In this document: positions 37,477 to 48,625 of the stretch, one piece after another
Position numbering within the stretch: the first letter of the stretch is position 1
Layout: each line of letters begins with the position of its first letter
Source: Thermomicrobiales bacterium
Lineage (GTDB): Bacteria > Chloroflexota > Chloroflexia > Thermomicrobiales > CADCWN01
Length of the DNA: 50,670 nt
Assembly (NCBI GenBank): GCA_030446685.1
Contig: JAUJMV010000018.1
Span: 59,287 to 109,956 of the forward strand
Direction of reading: 5' to 3'
The notes under the pieces: model-generated
What the model was told of the DNA's origin: nothing
Seen by the model: the letters and a program-made list of their open reading frames with translations, nothing else
Database searches by the model: none
Position numbers and translations under genes: made by a program

Positions 37477-38448
37477 CTATCGCTCGTTAGCGCCGCCGCC
37501 CCAGGTGCGCCCGCCGTCGTCGCTCCGGTACACCAGCCCGCGCCCGTTCCGCACGACGATCGCCAGCACGCGCCCCGGCCGCGCCGGGCTGGCCGCCACG
37601 GCGACCGCGTTCTCGCCGGGGAACGGGAGCTTGTCCCAGGTCGCGCCGCCGTCCGCACTCCGGTACAGGCCGCTGCCCGTGCCGGCGTAGACCGTCGCGA
37701 GGGCGGCCGGATCGAGCGCCAGGGCGTAGACGCCGTCGGACCCCGGCTGAGCCGGCGTGCGTTGCCAGGTCCGCCCGCCGTCCGCGCTGCGCAGCAGGCC
37801 CGCGCGCCCACTGCCGAGATAGAGCGTCTCGGGACGCCCGCCGGCGCTGACCAGCGCCGTCACATCGCCCGGCGCATCCCCGCCGGACCGCTGCCAGGTC
37901 CGGCCGCCGTCGGCACTCGTCAGCAGCCCGTGGCTGACGACGAACGCATAAAGCCGGTCCGGGTCATCGGGGCTGACCGCGAACGCGTGGATGTCGGTGC
38001 CCGGCAGATCGTGCGCGACCGGCTGCCAGGTCGCGCCGCCATCCGCGCTGACCCTGAACAGGTCGTGCCCGGCGGCGTAGAGCCGGCGCGGGCTACTCCG
38101 CGGCTGCGCCAGGGCCATCGCGTCGAACCCGTCGCGCTCGACCAGGGGCGCCCAGGCGCCGCCGCCGTCGGTGCTGCGCAGCACCCCCCGGTGATGCCCG
38201 AAGAGGACGACGTCCGGATTGTCCGGGCTGAACAGCAGCGCGTGGAAATCGCCGGTCTGGAGTACCGCGAGGGCGCCCGCCGGCGTCCGCCTAACGTCCG
38301 CGAGCAGCACCCCGGCGGCGATCGCGACCAGCCCGGCGAGGGCCGCGAGGACCAGCCGGCGCCGCCAGCCGCTTCGACGCGCCGCCTGGGACCGGCCCCC
38401 GCGGGTGCGGCCGGCGCGGGCCGGTCGTGCTATGGTTTCGTGCGCCAT
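37477..38448 (-). CDS. Membrane-anchored BNR-repeat (sortilin/sialidase-like propeller) protein
   Basis: N-terminal basic leader then a transmembrane helix (LVLAALAGLVAIAAGVLLAD), followed by a beta-propeller with five to six Asp-box repeats: RSTDGGGAW, VSADGGATW, TSADGGRTW, RSADGGRTW, RSADGGATW, RSDDGGRTW. 323 residues. Related proteins of unknown function often sit in copper-resistance clusters with DUF305 or CopB genes. Thirteen bases separate it from the hydrolase stop upstream; 99 bp lie before copB. No catalytic sialidase residues were identified. Confidence 0.8.
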   Translation of the reverse strand: MAHETIARPARAGRTRGGRSQAARRSGWRRRLVLAALAGLVAIAAGVLLADVRRTPAGALAVLQTGDFHALLFSPDNPDVVLFGHHRGVLRSTDGGGAWAPLVERDGFDAMALAQPRSSPRRLYAAGHDLFRVSADGGATWQPVAHDLPGTDIHAFAVSPDDPDRLYAFVVSHGLLTSADGGRTWQRSGGDAPGDVTALVSAGGRPETLYLGSGRAGLLRSADGGRTWQRTPAQPGSDGVYALALDPAALATVYAGTGSGLYRSADGGATWDKLPFPGENAVAVAASPARPGRVLAIVVRNGRGLVYRSDDGGRTWGGGANER

Positions 38449-38460
38449 TGAACAGACTCC

Positions 38461-39327
38461 TCAGTCAGAGATTGGCCGCCCGGCCCGCGGGGTCGATCCC
38501 CGGCTGACCCCGCGGATCGCTTCGGCCACCCGCTCCGGGTGCGACAACGGCAGATCGTGCCCGGCGTCCGGCGCCACCAGCAGCCGCGCCCGCGGCAAGT
38601 CGCGGACGAGATCCCGCACGGTCTCTACCGGCGCCGTATCGTCGCGCGCCCCGTGGACGAAGACGAGCAGCCGCCCGGCGGCTGCTCGGCGCACGCGGGC
38701 GAACGTCGTGCCGAAGATGACGTTATCCAGCGTGCCGGACAGCGAGCGCCAGCTATGCAGCACGCCATCGCGCGCCACCTCGGGCGGGAAGGCCGGCGCG
38801 AGGCGCGGCGCCAGCAGCCGCCAGAGCGGACGGACCCGGCACATCGCCGCGCAGGTCGCCCGGGCCAGCGGGCGCGAGGTCAGCGTCAGGCGGTGCAGGA
38901 GCGACAGGCGGGCCAGCCGCAGCCGCGCCTGCCGCGCATCGCGGTACATCGGCAGGCCGACCAAGACGGCCCCGACGAACGCCGGCCGGCGCGCGGCCCA
39001 TTCGAGCGCCAGGATCGCGCCCAGGGAGTGGCCGACCACGACGAACGGCGCGCCGGCGAGGCCCGCCGCCGCCCGCCACGCCTCCAGCGCGGCGAGGTGC
39101 TCGTCAACGGTGTAGGAGACGTCGGGCCAGGGCGAGCGCCCGAAGCCGAGCAGATCGACGAGGTAGAGCGGCGATCTGCTGTCACCTGATTGCTCCGCCA
39201 CGCGATACCAGTACCGGCCGGAGGCCGCCAGGCCGTGCAGCAAGACCACGGGCGGCCCGCCGGCACCGGCGGGGCCGCGCCGCTCGGCGAAGAGCGGCGG
39301 GTGGTCGGTGGGCGTCGCGCGCTTCAT
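38461..39327 (-). CDS. Alpha/beta hydrolase
   Basis: Cytosolic esterase-like enzyme, substrate unknown. Oxyanion motif VVLLHGLAASGRYWYRVAEQ, nucleophile elbow VVVGHSLGAILALEWAARRP (G-H-S-L-G), acid region FVHGARDDTAPVETV, and catalytic His LLVAPDAGHDLPLSHPERVA. 288 residues. ATG 39327. It lies in a run of minus-strand copper genes (SHOCT gene 39 bp upstream, BNR gene 13 bp downstream) and is probably cotranscribed with them. Confidence 0.88.
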   Translation of the reverse strand: MKRATPTDHPPLFAERRGPAGAGGPPVVLLHGLAASGRYWYRVAEQSGDSRSPLYLVDLLGFGRSPWPDVSYTVDEHLAALEAWRAAAGLAGAPFVVVGHSLGAILALEWAARRPAFVGAVLVGLPMYRDARQARLRLARLSLLHRLTLTSRPLARATCAAMCRVRPLWRLLAPRLAPAFPPEVARDGVLHSWRSLSGTLDNVIFGTTFARVRRAAAGRLLVFVHGARDDTAPVETVRDLVRDLPRARLLVAPDAGHDLPLSHPERVAEAIRGVSRGSTPRAGRPISD

Positions 39328-39366
39328 CGGTCACCGGTCCTCCCGCTCGTCCCCGCTGTCGCCCGC

Positions 39367-39648
39367 CTACGGCCACGCCCGCTCGTCGCCCGCGAGGAGC
39401 CGGCGCCGCTCGGCGTACTCCTCGGCGCCGATCTCCCCACGGGCGTACCGCTCGCGCAGCGTCGCCAGCGCGCCGTCCTCGACAACCCCGTGCGCCCCGG
39501 CCGGCACGCGCGCGCCACGCCCGCCGCCGCGCACGAGATAGAGGATCGCCGCGCCGATGGCCCCCCAGAACGCGGCCATGGCCCCCATCCCGAGGAACCC
39601 CATCCCCCACCCCACGCCGTTGATACATTCGCCCATCATGCCCATCAT
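39367..39648 (-). CDS. Small SHOCT-domain membrane protein
   Basis: ATG 39648 after GGGAGGAGAC. 93 residues: a Met/Gly-rich start (MMGMMGECINGVGWGMGFLG), one transmembrane helix (FWGAIGAAILYLVRGGG) and a C-terminal SHOCT motif (LRERYARGEIGAEEYAERRR). Such proteins are frequent in metal-resistance clusters; the Met-rich N-terminus could bind copper, though that is inference. Confidence 0.8.
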   Translation of the reverse strand: MMGMMGECINGVGWGMGFLGMGAMAAFWGAIGAAILYLVRGGGRGARVPAGAHGVVEDGALATLRERYARGEIGAEEYAERRRLLAGDERAWP

Positions 39649-39706
39649 CGCTGTCTCCTCCCGTGACCCATTCGACCGCGAACACCGTTCCCACGAGCGA
39701 GGTTCC

Positions 39707-39738
39707 GAGCGCCGGCCCGGCCCGCCGGGCCGGCGCTC
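39707..39738 (-). terminator. Long hairpin after the DUF305 gene
   Basis: 15-bp perfect stem GAGCGCCGGCCCGGC / GCCGGGCCGGCGCTC with two bases between, between the DUF305 stop and the SHOCT start. No T run; may attenuate read-through in the copper operon. Confidence 0.55.
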
Positions 39739-39751
39739 CCCCGCACCAACG

Positions 39752-40354
39752 TTACTGGCCCGGATACCACTGCGCGCGCCACTGCCGCATCTGGTCGATC
39801 TCGCGCTGCTGCTCGGCGGCGATCCGCCCCGCCAGGTCCTTGATCTCCTGGCGCTTGGCCTTCGTCTGGGCCTCGCGCGCCATCTCGATCGCGCTCTGGT
39901 GGTGCGGGATCATCGCGTCGATGAACGCCTTGTCGAAGGGCTGCATGTTCGCCAACTGCCCCAGATCGACATCCATCCCGCCCATCTGGTGGCCGCCGGC
40001 CCCGGCGGGGATGGTGTCGCTGCCGTACCACGCCTTGCGCCACGCCTTCATCTGCGCGATCTCGCCCTCCTGGTCGGTCGCGATGGCGTCCGCCAGGCCC
40101 TTGAGTTCCGCGTGCTCGGCCTTGGTCTGCGCGAGCCGCGCCATGTCGATCGCCGCCTGGTGGTGCGGGACCATCGCGTCGATGAAGGTCTGGTCGTACT
40201 CGGCGGTAGCGGTAGCGCCGGCGGCGCCGTGGCCTCCGCCGTGCTCCATCCCACCACCGCCGCCACCGCCGCCGCAGGCGGCGAGGAGCGCGGCGCCAGC
40301 GGGGATCGCGACGATCCCGGTCAGGAATGTGCGGCGCGTCATGCGTGTCGTCAT
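39752..40354 (-). CDS. Tandem DUF305 lipoprotein (copper-associated)
   Basis: ATG 40354 after GGAGGAACCG. Tat-type lipoprotein signal: MTTRMTRRTFLTG, then LLAACGG with Cys at the lipobox. After a Gly/His/Met-rich stretch (MEHGGGHG) come two DUF305 repeats: FIDAMVPHHQAAIDMARLAQ and FIDAMIPHHQSAIEMAREAQ, each ending in MKAWRKAWYG or MRQWRAQWYPG. The D-M-x-P-H-H motif is a likely metal site; related proteins (for example CopM in cyanobacteria) bind copper. 200 residues. The two halves are clear duplicates. Confidence 0.9.
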   Translation of the reverse strand: MTTRMTRRTFLTGIVAIPAGAALLAACGGGGGGGGMEHGGGHGAAGATATAEYDQTFIDAMVPHHQAAIDMARLAQTKAEHAELKGLADAIATDQEGEIAQMKAWRKAWYGSDTIPAGAGGHQMGGMDVDLGQLANMQPFDKAFIDAMIPHHQSAIEMAREAQTKAKRQEIKDLAGRIAAEQQREIDQMRQWRAQWYPGQ

Positions 40355-40458
40355 CGGTTCCTCCACACGTCGTCACTGTCCGGATAGGCGCGGCGGGCAC
40401 CCGCCGCGCAGATGGAACAGCCGGTCGCGGCGACCGGCACGGCAAGCGACGCGGAGGA

Positions 40459-40935
40459 TCAGTTGAGGAAGACTTGTAGGAGGGCGCGGCGCCGCGCGGG
40501 CGGTGGCGCTAGGGACCAGGGGAAGCCCTCGGCGGGATGGGGCGCACCGGCGGTCTGCATCCGCGCCGTGCCCGCGCGGAAAGCGCCCAGCAACACCAGG
40601 AGCAGCGCGCTCAGCAGCAGAATCGGGAGCACGGCCTGCTGCGCCGGGCAATCGCCCAAGACGGAGCGTGGGGCGCCGGAATCATGCGTTCCGCCGAACG
40701 CCTCGCCGTGCGTCCCGCCGGCGGTAGACTTTCCGGCGGCCAGCGGTTCGGTTACGGCGGTACCCCGCCCCACCATCACCCCGGCGTGGTGCTCGATCAC
40801 CATCAGCGCCTGATGCGTCAGCAATAGGGTGAGCGCCAGCACGCAGGCCAGCGGCAGTCCCCAGCCCACCCACCCGCTATACCGTTGTGCCGCCAGCGCC
40901 CGCATCATCCGTTCTCGTCCGCCACGCCATGGCAT
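40459..40935 (-). CDS. Small membrane protein of the copper cluster, unknown
   Basis: Two hydrophobic helices (WGLPLACVLALTLLLTHQAL and AVLPILLLSALLLVLLGAFR) around a loop with HH and Met (VIEHHAGVMVGRG) and a single Cys. The start is uncertain: ATG 40935 is close to a TATACT -10 box at 40962-40957; internal ATGs at 40911 and 40908 are possible. About 158 residues. I do not recognise a family. A helix-loop-helix with HHxGVMV suggests metal interaction, by context only. Confidence 0.6.
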   Translation of the reverse strand: MPWRGGRERMMRALAAQRYSGWVGWGLPLACVLALTLLLTHQALMVIEHHAGVMVGRGTAVTEPLAAGKSTAGGTHGEAFGGTHDSGAPRSVLGDCPAQQAVLPILLLSALLLVLLGAFRAGTARMQTAGAPHPAEGFPWSLAPPPARRRALLQVFLN

Positions 40936-40956
40936 CATCACGCCCGCACATGGATC

Positions 40957-40962
40957 AGTATA
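40957..40962 (-). promoter_or_regulatory. -10 box upstream of the copper cluster membrane gene
   Basis: TATACT on the minus strand, 22 bp before the ATG at 40935. No convincing -35 box at 16-19 bp, which would suit an activated promoter. Confidence 0.4.
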
Positions 40963-40995
40963 CTCCCGCGCCACCGCAGCCGGCGGCACGTTGCG

Positions 40996-41032
40996 GCGGG
41001 CCGGGCCGGTGCGGGGAACCGGCCCGGCCCGC
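40996..41032 (-). terminator. Hairpin downstream of the Cys-rich protein gene
   Basis: 15-bp perfect stem (40996-41010 with 41018-41032), 7-base loop, just past the stop codon of the Csp-like gene. No T run. Confidence 0.6.
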
Positions 41033-41043
41033 TCGCCCGCCGG

Positions 41044-41454
41044 CTAGGCCGCCAGCGAGGACAGCAACTGGTTGCAGGCCTGCTCGCAACGGCGGCACGC
41101 CTCGGCACAGACCTGGCAGTGAGCCATCCCGTGCTGCGCGTGCTGCGCGCACTCGTCGCCGCACAGCTTGCACGCCCGCGCGCAGGCTTGGAGGACGGCG
41201 CGGGCCATCGCCGGCTCGAACGCCGTCTGCCGCGAGAGGATCGCGCCCGTGGCGGCGCAGACATCGGCGCAGTCCAGGTCGAGCCGGATGCAGCGCGTCA
41301 GCATCTTGGTGTCCTGCTCGCCGAGGCAGGCATCGGCACAGGCGGTGCAAGCCTGGGCGCAATCGAAGCACGCCTGGATGCACTCCGTCAGGGCGGCCAT
41401 GTCGAATGGGGCTTTGCTCGGCGCGGTCTGGGTCATCTGCTGGGCGTAGCTCAT
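41044..41454 (-). CDS. Four-helix-bundle copper-storage protein (Csp-like, DUF326)
   Basis: ATG 41454 after GAGGAGGC. No signal peptide, so cytosolic like Csp3. Cys pairs line the helices: CIQACFDCAQACTACADACL, TRCIRLDLDCADVCAATGA, LQACARACKLCGDECAQHAQ, HCQVCAEACRRCEQACNQLL. More than 15 Cys in 136 residues, with His at AQHAQHGMAHC. Known Csp proteins store many Cu(I) ions inside the bundle. It faces csoR across a shared operator, so copper should induce both. Confidence 0.9.
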   Translation of the reverse strand: MSYAQQMTQTAPSKAPFDMAALTECIQACFDCAQACTACADACLGEQDTKMLTRCIRLDLDCADVCAATGAILSRQTAFEPAMARAVLQACARACKLCGDECAQHAQHGMAHCQVCAEACRRCEQACNQLLSSLAA

Positions 41455-41545
41455 CGGTTCTGCCTCCTCTTGTATACTACCCCGCAACCACGACGCCATC
41501 CGCAGGCGTCGGAGCAAAATGCCGCAAGACCGATGCCAATACTCC

Positions 41546-41562
41546 ATACTCCCATAGGGTAT
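41546..41562. promoter_or_regulatory. Probable CsoR operator between csp and csoR
   Basis: ATACTCCCATAGGGTAT: near-palindrome with the ATAC-CCC...GGGTAT pattern of known CsoR sites. It lies between the divergent Csp-like gene and csoR, 22 bp before the csoR ATG. Confidence 0.6.
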
Positions 41563-41584
41563 TCAGGGGAGATAAGGACAGTGA

Positions 41585-41869
41585 ATGGTCAAACGCACCA
41601 GCTACGCCGACAATAAGCCCGCGCTCCTGCTGCGGCTGCGCAAGATGGAAGGCCAGGCGCGCGGCTTACAGCAGATGATCGAGGACGATCGCTACTGCCT
41701 GGACGTGGTGCAGCAGATCAACGCGCTGACTGCGGCCGCCCGCGAGGTCGCGCTGATCGTCCTCGAGGATCACCTCCGGGCCTGCGTGAGCGAGGCCGTC
41801 AAGGAGACCGACGGCGAGGCCGCCATCAAGGAGATGATGTCCGTCCTGCGCAAGACCCTGCGCCCCTGA
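41585..41869 (+). CDS. csoR: CsoR-family copper-sensing repressor (copy 1)
   Basis: Small all-helical repressor that releases DNA on binding Cu(I). ATG 41585 after AAGGACAG. 94 residues: LLLRLRKMEGQARGLQQMIE, DDRYCLDVVQQINAL (first Cys), and LEDHLRACVSEAV (His and second Cys), the Cys-His-Cys ligand set of CsoR. Divergent from the Csp-like gene and convergent with copZ. A hairpin terminator follows. Confidence 0.92.
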   Translation: MVKRTSYADNKPALLLRLRKMEGQARGLQQMIEDDRYCLDVVQQINALTAAAREVALIVLEDHLRACVSEAVKETDGEAAIKEMMSVLRKTLRP

Positions 41870-41871
41870 GC

Positions 41872-41903
41872 GCGGCGGGGGAGGGCGCTGCCTCCCCCGC
41901 CGC
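41872..41903. terminator. Bidirectional terminator between csoR and copZ
   Basis: 13-bp stem GCGGCGGGGGAGG / CCTCCCCCGCCGC with a 6-base loop, followed by TTT on the plus strand, between convergent genes. Confidence 0.7.
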
Positions 41904-41918
41904 TTTCCGCTCGCGCGC

Positions 41919-42140
41919 CTACTTCTGGACCGGGTAGCCCTCGTCGTCGAGCGTGGCCTCGATCTGATCCAGCGAGACCCGGTTGGGGTCGAACTCGACC
42001 TGGACCTGCTTCGTCGCCTCGCTCGTCTCGACGTGGCTGACGCCGTCCAGCTCGCCGAGCACCCGGTTGATCGTCGCCACACAGTGGCCGCAGGAGATGT
42101 CCGGGGCCGTCAGCGTGGCCTTCTCGATCGTGCTGCTCAT
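41919..42140 (-). CDS. copZ: CopZ-like copper chaperone (HMA domain)
   Basis: ATG 42140 with GGAGGCAG upstream. 73 residues with the ferredoxin-like heavy-metal domain: LTAPDISCGHCVATINRVLG, VSHVETSEATKQVQVEFDP, IEATLDDEGYPVQK. The metal site is C-G-H-C, with His between the cysteines, seen in CopZ proteins. It should carry Cu(I) to CopA, whose gene lies directly upstream; a heptamer repeat array fills the gap. Confidence 0.9.
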   Translation of the reverse strand: MSSTIEKATLTAPDISCGHCVATINRVLGELDGVSHVETSEATKQVQVEFDPNRVSLDQIEATLDDEGYPVQK

Positions 42141-42257
42141 TGGTGCTGCCTCCTTCGCAAGCGCGGGAAAGGGCTTCCCATTCATCGCCGCCGCCCCCAT
42201 TGGCGCCGGCGCCCGATTATTGACTCGCAGGAACGGGGCCAGTTCGCCCCGCCCCTG

Positions 42258-42301
42258 GTTCGTCACCCTTCGTTCGTCGCTCGTCGCTCGTCGCTCGTCG
42301 C

Positions 42302-42304
<3 letters not shown>
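42258..42304. repeat. 7-bp tandem repeat array at the copA 3' end
   Basis: About four copies of CTCGTCG after GTTCGTCACCCTTCGTTCGT. The array begins at the copA stop codon (minus strand: TGAGCGACGAGCG...). The flank GTTCGTCAC...GTTCGTCGCTCG matches the arms at 15741-15831. Only one arm is seen here. Confidence 0.85.
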
Positions 42305-45768
<3,464 letters not shown>

Positions 45769-45776
45769 GGCCCACC

Positions 45777-46553
45777 TTACCCGGATGGTTGCAAAATGAG
45801 ACGGAATCCGTTATTCCACCGACCGCGCGCCGGCCGCGGGGGTCGCCTCGCGCTCGTCCGCACCCGCCGGCGGCGCTGTAGCTCCTCCACCACGTCGACC
45901 ACCGTCCGGCCGCGCCGCCGCCTGACCAGGAGCCAGAGGAGCGCCGCCACGGCGAAGACCACGGTCAGCGGGCCGGCGTTGCGGTCGATGAAGCGCACCA
46001 GCACCGCGAGCGGGTCCGCCGCGACGCCGGCCGCGAACCGCACGAGCAGGACCTGCGCGAGCAGGCCGGCGAGGTCGAGGACGGCGAACTGCCACCGCCG
46101 CATCCCCGACGCCCCGGCCAGCAGGCCGACCAGCGTGCCGGGCGCGAGGAGCACCGCCACGAACCCGGCCCGCGCGAAGAATTCCTCCAGGGTCTCGACC
46201 GGGCCACTCCAGCTTCCGCCCCGGCCCTTCACCCAGCGGAGCGCCCGCTCGCCGTACCACTGCCCCAGCAGGAAGAAGACGGCGTGGCCGGCAAAGCGTC
46301 GGAGGACGACCACCACGACGAGCGGCACGAGGCCGACCCGGGCGCTGACGAGCAGGATATGGCCGGTCGTGGGCTGCAAGAGGAGCATCAGGATCGGGTA
46401 CTCGCTCACCAGGAGCGGCGTCAGCGCGATGCCGACGAAACTCGCGGCGTAGAGCACGGCGAGGATCGCGCCGGCGACGAGCAGCCGCCGCTCCGGCAGC
46501 CGCCGCCCGCCCGTGCGCCGAGGCTCGTCAAGCACCGCAGGCCCCTCCGTCAT
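45777..46553 (-). CDS. DedA/VTT-like membrane protein
   Basis: ATG 46553, weak ribosome site. Basic head, then hydrophobic spans (LLVAGAILAVLYAASFVGIA, LVSARVGLVPLVVVVVLRRF), a re-entrant-like segment with HAVFFLLGQWYGERALRWVK, GFVAVLLAPGTLVGLLAGAS, and final helices (LLAQVLLVRFAAGVAADPLA, LTVVFAVAALLWLLVRR). Pattern F/G...G-x-x-Y/W-G fits the VTT (SNARE-associated) family, but the match is loose. 258 residues. It lies between csoR copy 2 (38 bp) and copA (8 bp), so it belongs to the copper operon; why is unknown. Confidence 0.65.
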   Translation of the reverse strand: MTEGPAVLDEPRRTGGRRLPERRLLVAGAILAVLYAASFVGIALTPLLVSEYPILMLLLQPTTGHILLVSARVGLVPLVVVVVLRRFAGHAVFFLLGQWYGERALRWVKGRGGSWSGPVETLEEFFARAGFVAVLLAPGTLVGLLAGASGMRRWQFAVLDLAGLLAQVLLVRFAAGVAADPLAVLVRFIDRNAGPLTVVFAVAALLWLLVRRRRGRTVVDVVEELQRRRRVRTSARRPPRPARGRWNNGFRLILQPSG

Positions 46554-46591
46554 CGCACCGTCCACCCCGCCGCCTGTCCGTCCCGCATCCG

Positions 46592-46855
46592 CTACTTGCG
46601 GGCGAGATCGAACAGTTGCGCCAGCTCGCCGAGCACCTCGTCGTCGCGCCCCTCGCGGATGCCATCCGGCACGCAGTGGTTGAGGTGATCGCGCAGCAGC
46701 ACCTGCTCGAACTTCTCGATCGCGCGCTGCACGGCGTAGGTCTGCTTGAGGATGTCGACGCAGTACGCCTCCTCCTCGACCATCTTCCTGATCCCGCGCA
46801 GATGCCCCTCGATATAATTCAGGCGCTTCAGCGCGTCTTCCTTCGACGTTTGCAT
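46592..46855 (-). CDS. csoR: CsoR-family copper-sensing repressor (copy 2)
   Basis: 87 residues: LKRLNYIEGHLRGIRKMVEE, EAYCVDILKQTYAVQRAIEK, RDHLNHCVPDGIREG. The Cys-His-Cys ligands are present. ATG 46855 after AGAGGGG. First gene of the operon csoR-dedA-copA-copZ; an operator sits between its promoter and start codon. It differs clearly from copy 1 (87 vs 94 residues, QTYAVQ vs QINAL), so it is an independent paralog rather than a recent duplicate. Confidence 0.9.
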   Translation of the reverse strand: MQTSKEDALKRLNYIEGHLRGIRKMVEEEAYCVDILKQTYAVQRAIEKFEQVLLRDHLNHCVPDGIREGRDDEVLGELAQLFDLARK

Positions 46856-46873
46856 CGCCCACCCCTCTTACCC

Positions 46874-46892
46874 ATACCCCCCGGTGGGGTCT
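46874..46892 (-). promoter_or_regulatory. CsoR operator of the copA operon
   Basis: ATACCCCCCGGTGGGGTCT: a palindrome of the TACCCC...GGGGT type typical of CsoR. It lies between the -10 box and the csoR ATG, where bound repressor would block transcription. Confidence 0.75.
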
Positions 46893-46898
46893 GCAATC

Positions 46899-46927
46899 AG
46901 TATAGACCCATGCTCGTAAAACGTCAA
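46899..46927 (-). promoter_or_regulatory. Sigma-A promoter of csoR-dedA-copA-copZ
   Basis: Minus strand: -35 TTGACG (46927-46922), 17-bp spacer, -10 TATACT (46904-46899). Near-consensus and directly upstream of the CsoR operator. Confidence 0.85.
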
Positions 46928-47025
46928 GCCCAGGAGGACAGCACCGCTGTTGGAGAGATCACGCCCTCGTGGGATACCCCCGGCTCTACCCTCGCTCGTG
47001 CGGGATCGCGCGACAGGGTGGGGAT

Positions 47026-47139
47026 GTAGGGGCAGGCTCGCGGGCCTGCCTGCGGCTCCGCGGGGCCGCCCCACGCCCTTGCCCGACCTGCCGCGTCGGT
47101 GATCGGCCAGGCGGGCAGGCACGGGGGGCCTGCCCTTAC
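47026..47139. repeat. 114-bp inverted-repeat element, GTAGGGGCAGGC type
   Basis: Left GTAGGGGCAGGC (47026-47037), right GCCTGCCCTTAC (47128-47139); inside, GGGCAGGCACGGGGGGCCTG and CGCGGGCCTGCC blocks. Matches the outer arms of the element at 8344-8734. Confidence 0.7.
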
Positions 47140-47247
47140 ACGCGCACGGCCCGCGCTCTCTCCCCCGCGACGCCCCTCGGTCGGCGTCGGCCCGGCCCTT
47201 CAACGTTGGGGAGCCGGGGGGACGGTCTTTCCCCGCCGGCAAGACAA

Positions 47248-47282
47248 AGAGCGCCGCCGGGGCCAGGCCCCGGCGGCGCTCT
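47248..47282 (-). terminator. Rho-independent terminator of the desaturase gene
   Basis: 16-bp stem with loop CAG, followed on the minus strand by TTTGTCTT; 24 bp past the stop codon. Confidence 0.8.
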
Positions 47283-47305
47283 AAGATCGTTCGCCCGTTC
47301 GACGG

Positions 47306-48364
47306 CTACTTGTCGGCGGACAGCTCCAGCGCGGGGTCGGCCGCGGGCGGGTCCGGCTGCACCGCCAGGACGAACTCGCCGGTGCGGCTGAAGGTGACCT
47401 GCTCCGGGCCGAGGCCGGGCGGCAGCTTCTTCGACTCCTGCACCGCCCGCTCCAGCGCCCGCTTGTTCTGGAAGCCGAGCGCGTCGAGGATCGGGTTGTT
47501 CACCGCGCGCCCCTGCTTCAGCGGCGTGTGCAGCAGCGTGCGCTGCATCGCCTCCGCCAGCGCCGAGGCGTTGGGGAGCAGGTAGAGCGCCGGCATGGTG
47601 AAGCCGTTGAAGACCCGCAGCAGCGTGTCGAGCGTCGCGTGCGGCGTGTACTTCATGTGGATGCGGACCAGCTCGAGGAAGATGCCGTGGTGGGCGATCT
47701 CGTCGTTGGCGACGATCTTGAACGCGCCCGCCGCGCCGACCTGCGTGCCGCGCCGCCGCTCCTCCGCGGTCGGCCGCTCCGGCAGGCCGTACTCGGCGCG
47801 GATGCGCTTGCGCATCTCGTCGTAGTTGAAGTAGGTCGCGCGCTCCTGCACCATCGCGTAGCAGGCGACGCCGAGGGGCGTGTCCAGGCCGGGGTGGTCG
47901 TCGCGCATCCGCCACTTGTGCGCCAGCACCGCCTCGCGGTAGTCCGCCAGCTCCGCCGCGGTCAGCCGCCCGGAGTGCAGCAGGACCAGCTCCCACGCCT
48001 CGGCGTGCTTCAGCTCCTCCATCCCCCAGGCCAGCTGGAGGTTGCGGCGCTCGCGCCGGTTGTGCAGCAGGTTCAGCCCGTCCTCGACGTAGTCGCCGAC
48101 GTAGTCCTCGACGCCGAGGTAGGCGGTGATGATCGTGACGGTGTCGGCGCTGAGGCGGTCGCCCAGCGCCGCCATCTCGCCGAGCGGGAGGTCGTCCCAG
48201 GGGGTCCAGTTGCGCACCTTCATCGCCTTGCGGAAGTAGCGGATGAAGGCCTGGTGGGTCTCCGCCGCCGCCGCCCGCTCGCGCGCCTCCCGCGTCCAGG
48301 GGCCCGGCAGCACCAGCGGCATCCCCACCGCCGCGCCCGCCTCGTTGCCCGTCTCAATCGTCAT
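47306..48364 (-). CDS. Ferritin-like acyl-ACP desaturase (fatty acid desaturase type 2)
   Basis: Soluble di-iron enzyme that puts a double bond into acyl-ACP. ATG 48364 with AGGAAGG upstream is preferred over the long Arg-rich upstream extension. Conserved parts: FIRYFRKAMKVRNWTPWDDL, YLGVEDYVGDYVEDGLNLL, first iron motif MEELKHAEAW (E-x-x-H), second motif ANDEIAHHGIFLELVRIHM (E-x-x-H). 352 residues, usual length. Membrane lipid adjustment is the likely role. Has its own promoter and terminator. Confidence 0.88.
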   Translation of the reverse strand: MTIETGNEAGAAVGMPLVLPGPWTREARERAAAAETHQAFIRYFRKAMKVRNWTPWDDLPLGEMAALGDRLSADTVTIITAYLGVEDYVGDYVEDGLNLLHNRRERRNLQLAWGMEELKHAEAWELVLLHSGRLTAAELADYREAVLAHKWRMRDDHPGLDTPLGVACYAMVQERATYFNYDEMRKRIRAEYGLPERPTAEERRRGTQVGAAGAFKIVANDEIAHHGIFLELVRIHMKYTPHATLDTLLRVFNGFTMPALYLLPNASALAEAMQRTLLHTPLKQGRAVNNPILDALGFQNKRALERAVQESKKLPPGLGPEQVTFSRTGEFVLAVQPDPPAADPALELSADK

Positions 48365-48585
48365 CGTCGCCTGAACCTTCCTCCCAGTACCCGTCATCGC
48401 TCCGTGGCGCGAATGTACCTCATCGATGTCGACCGCCGCGCCGCGAATCGGACGGGTCAACCGGCGGCGCTTCGCCGCCTCGTCTCCACCGGCCGTGGCC
48501 GCGCGCAGCCCAGGCCCGGCAAGGCCAGAAGCCGAACCACGCACCCCAGCACTATCGCGCCGCGCAGGGCCAGGAACACCACGAC

Positions 48586-48615
48586 AGCATACCCGGACGC
48601 GCGGCGCGGGGGCAA
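48586..48615 (-). promoter_or_regulatory. Promoter of the acyl-ACP desaturase
   Basis: Minus strand: -35 TTGCCC (48615-48610), 18-bp spacer, -10 TATGCT (48591-48586), about 220 bp upstream of the ATG and right after the preceding gene. Confidence 0.45.
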
Positions 48616-48625
48616 GCGCGACCCG

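Larger units (their letters stand above)
46928..47305. other. Intergenic repeats between copper operon and desaturase
   Basis: No gene. It holds the inverted repeat 47026-47139, a CAACGTTGGGG palindrome near 47201-47212, and the terminator 47248-47282. Confidence 0.55.
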
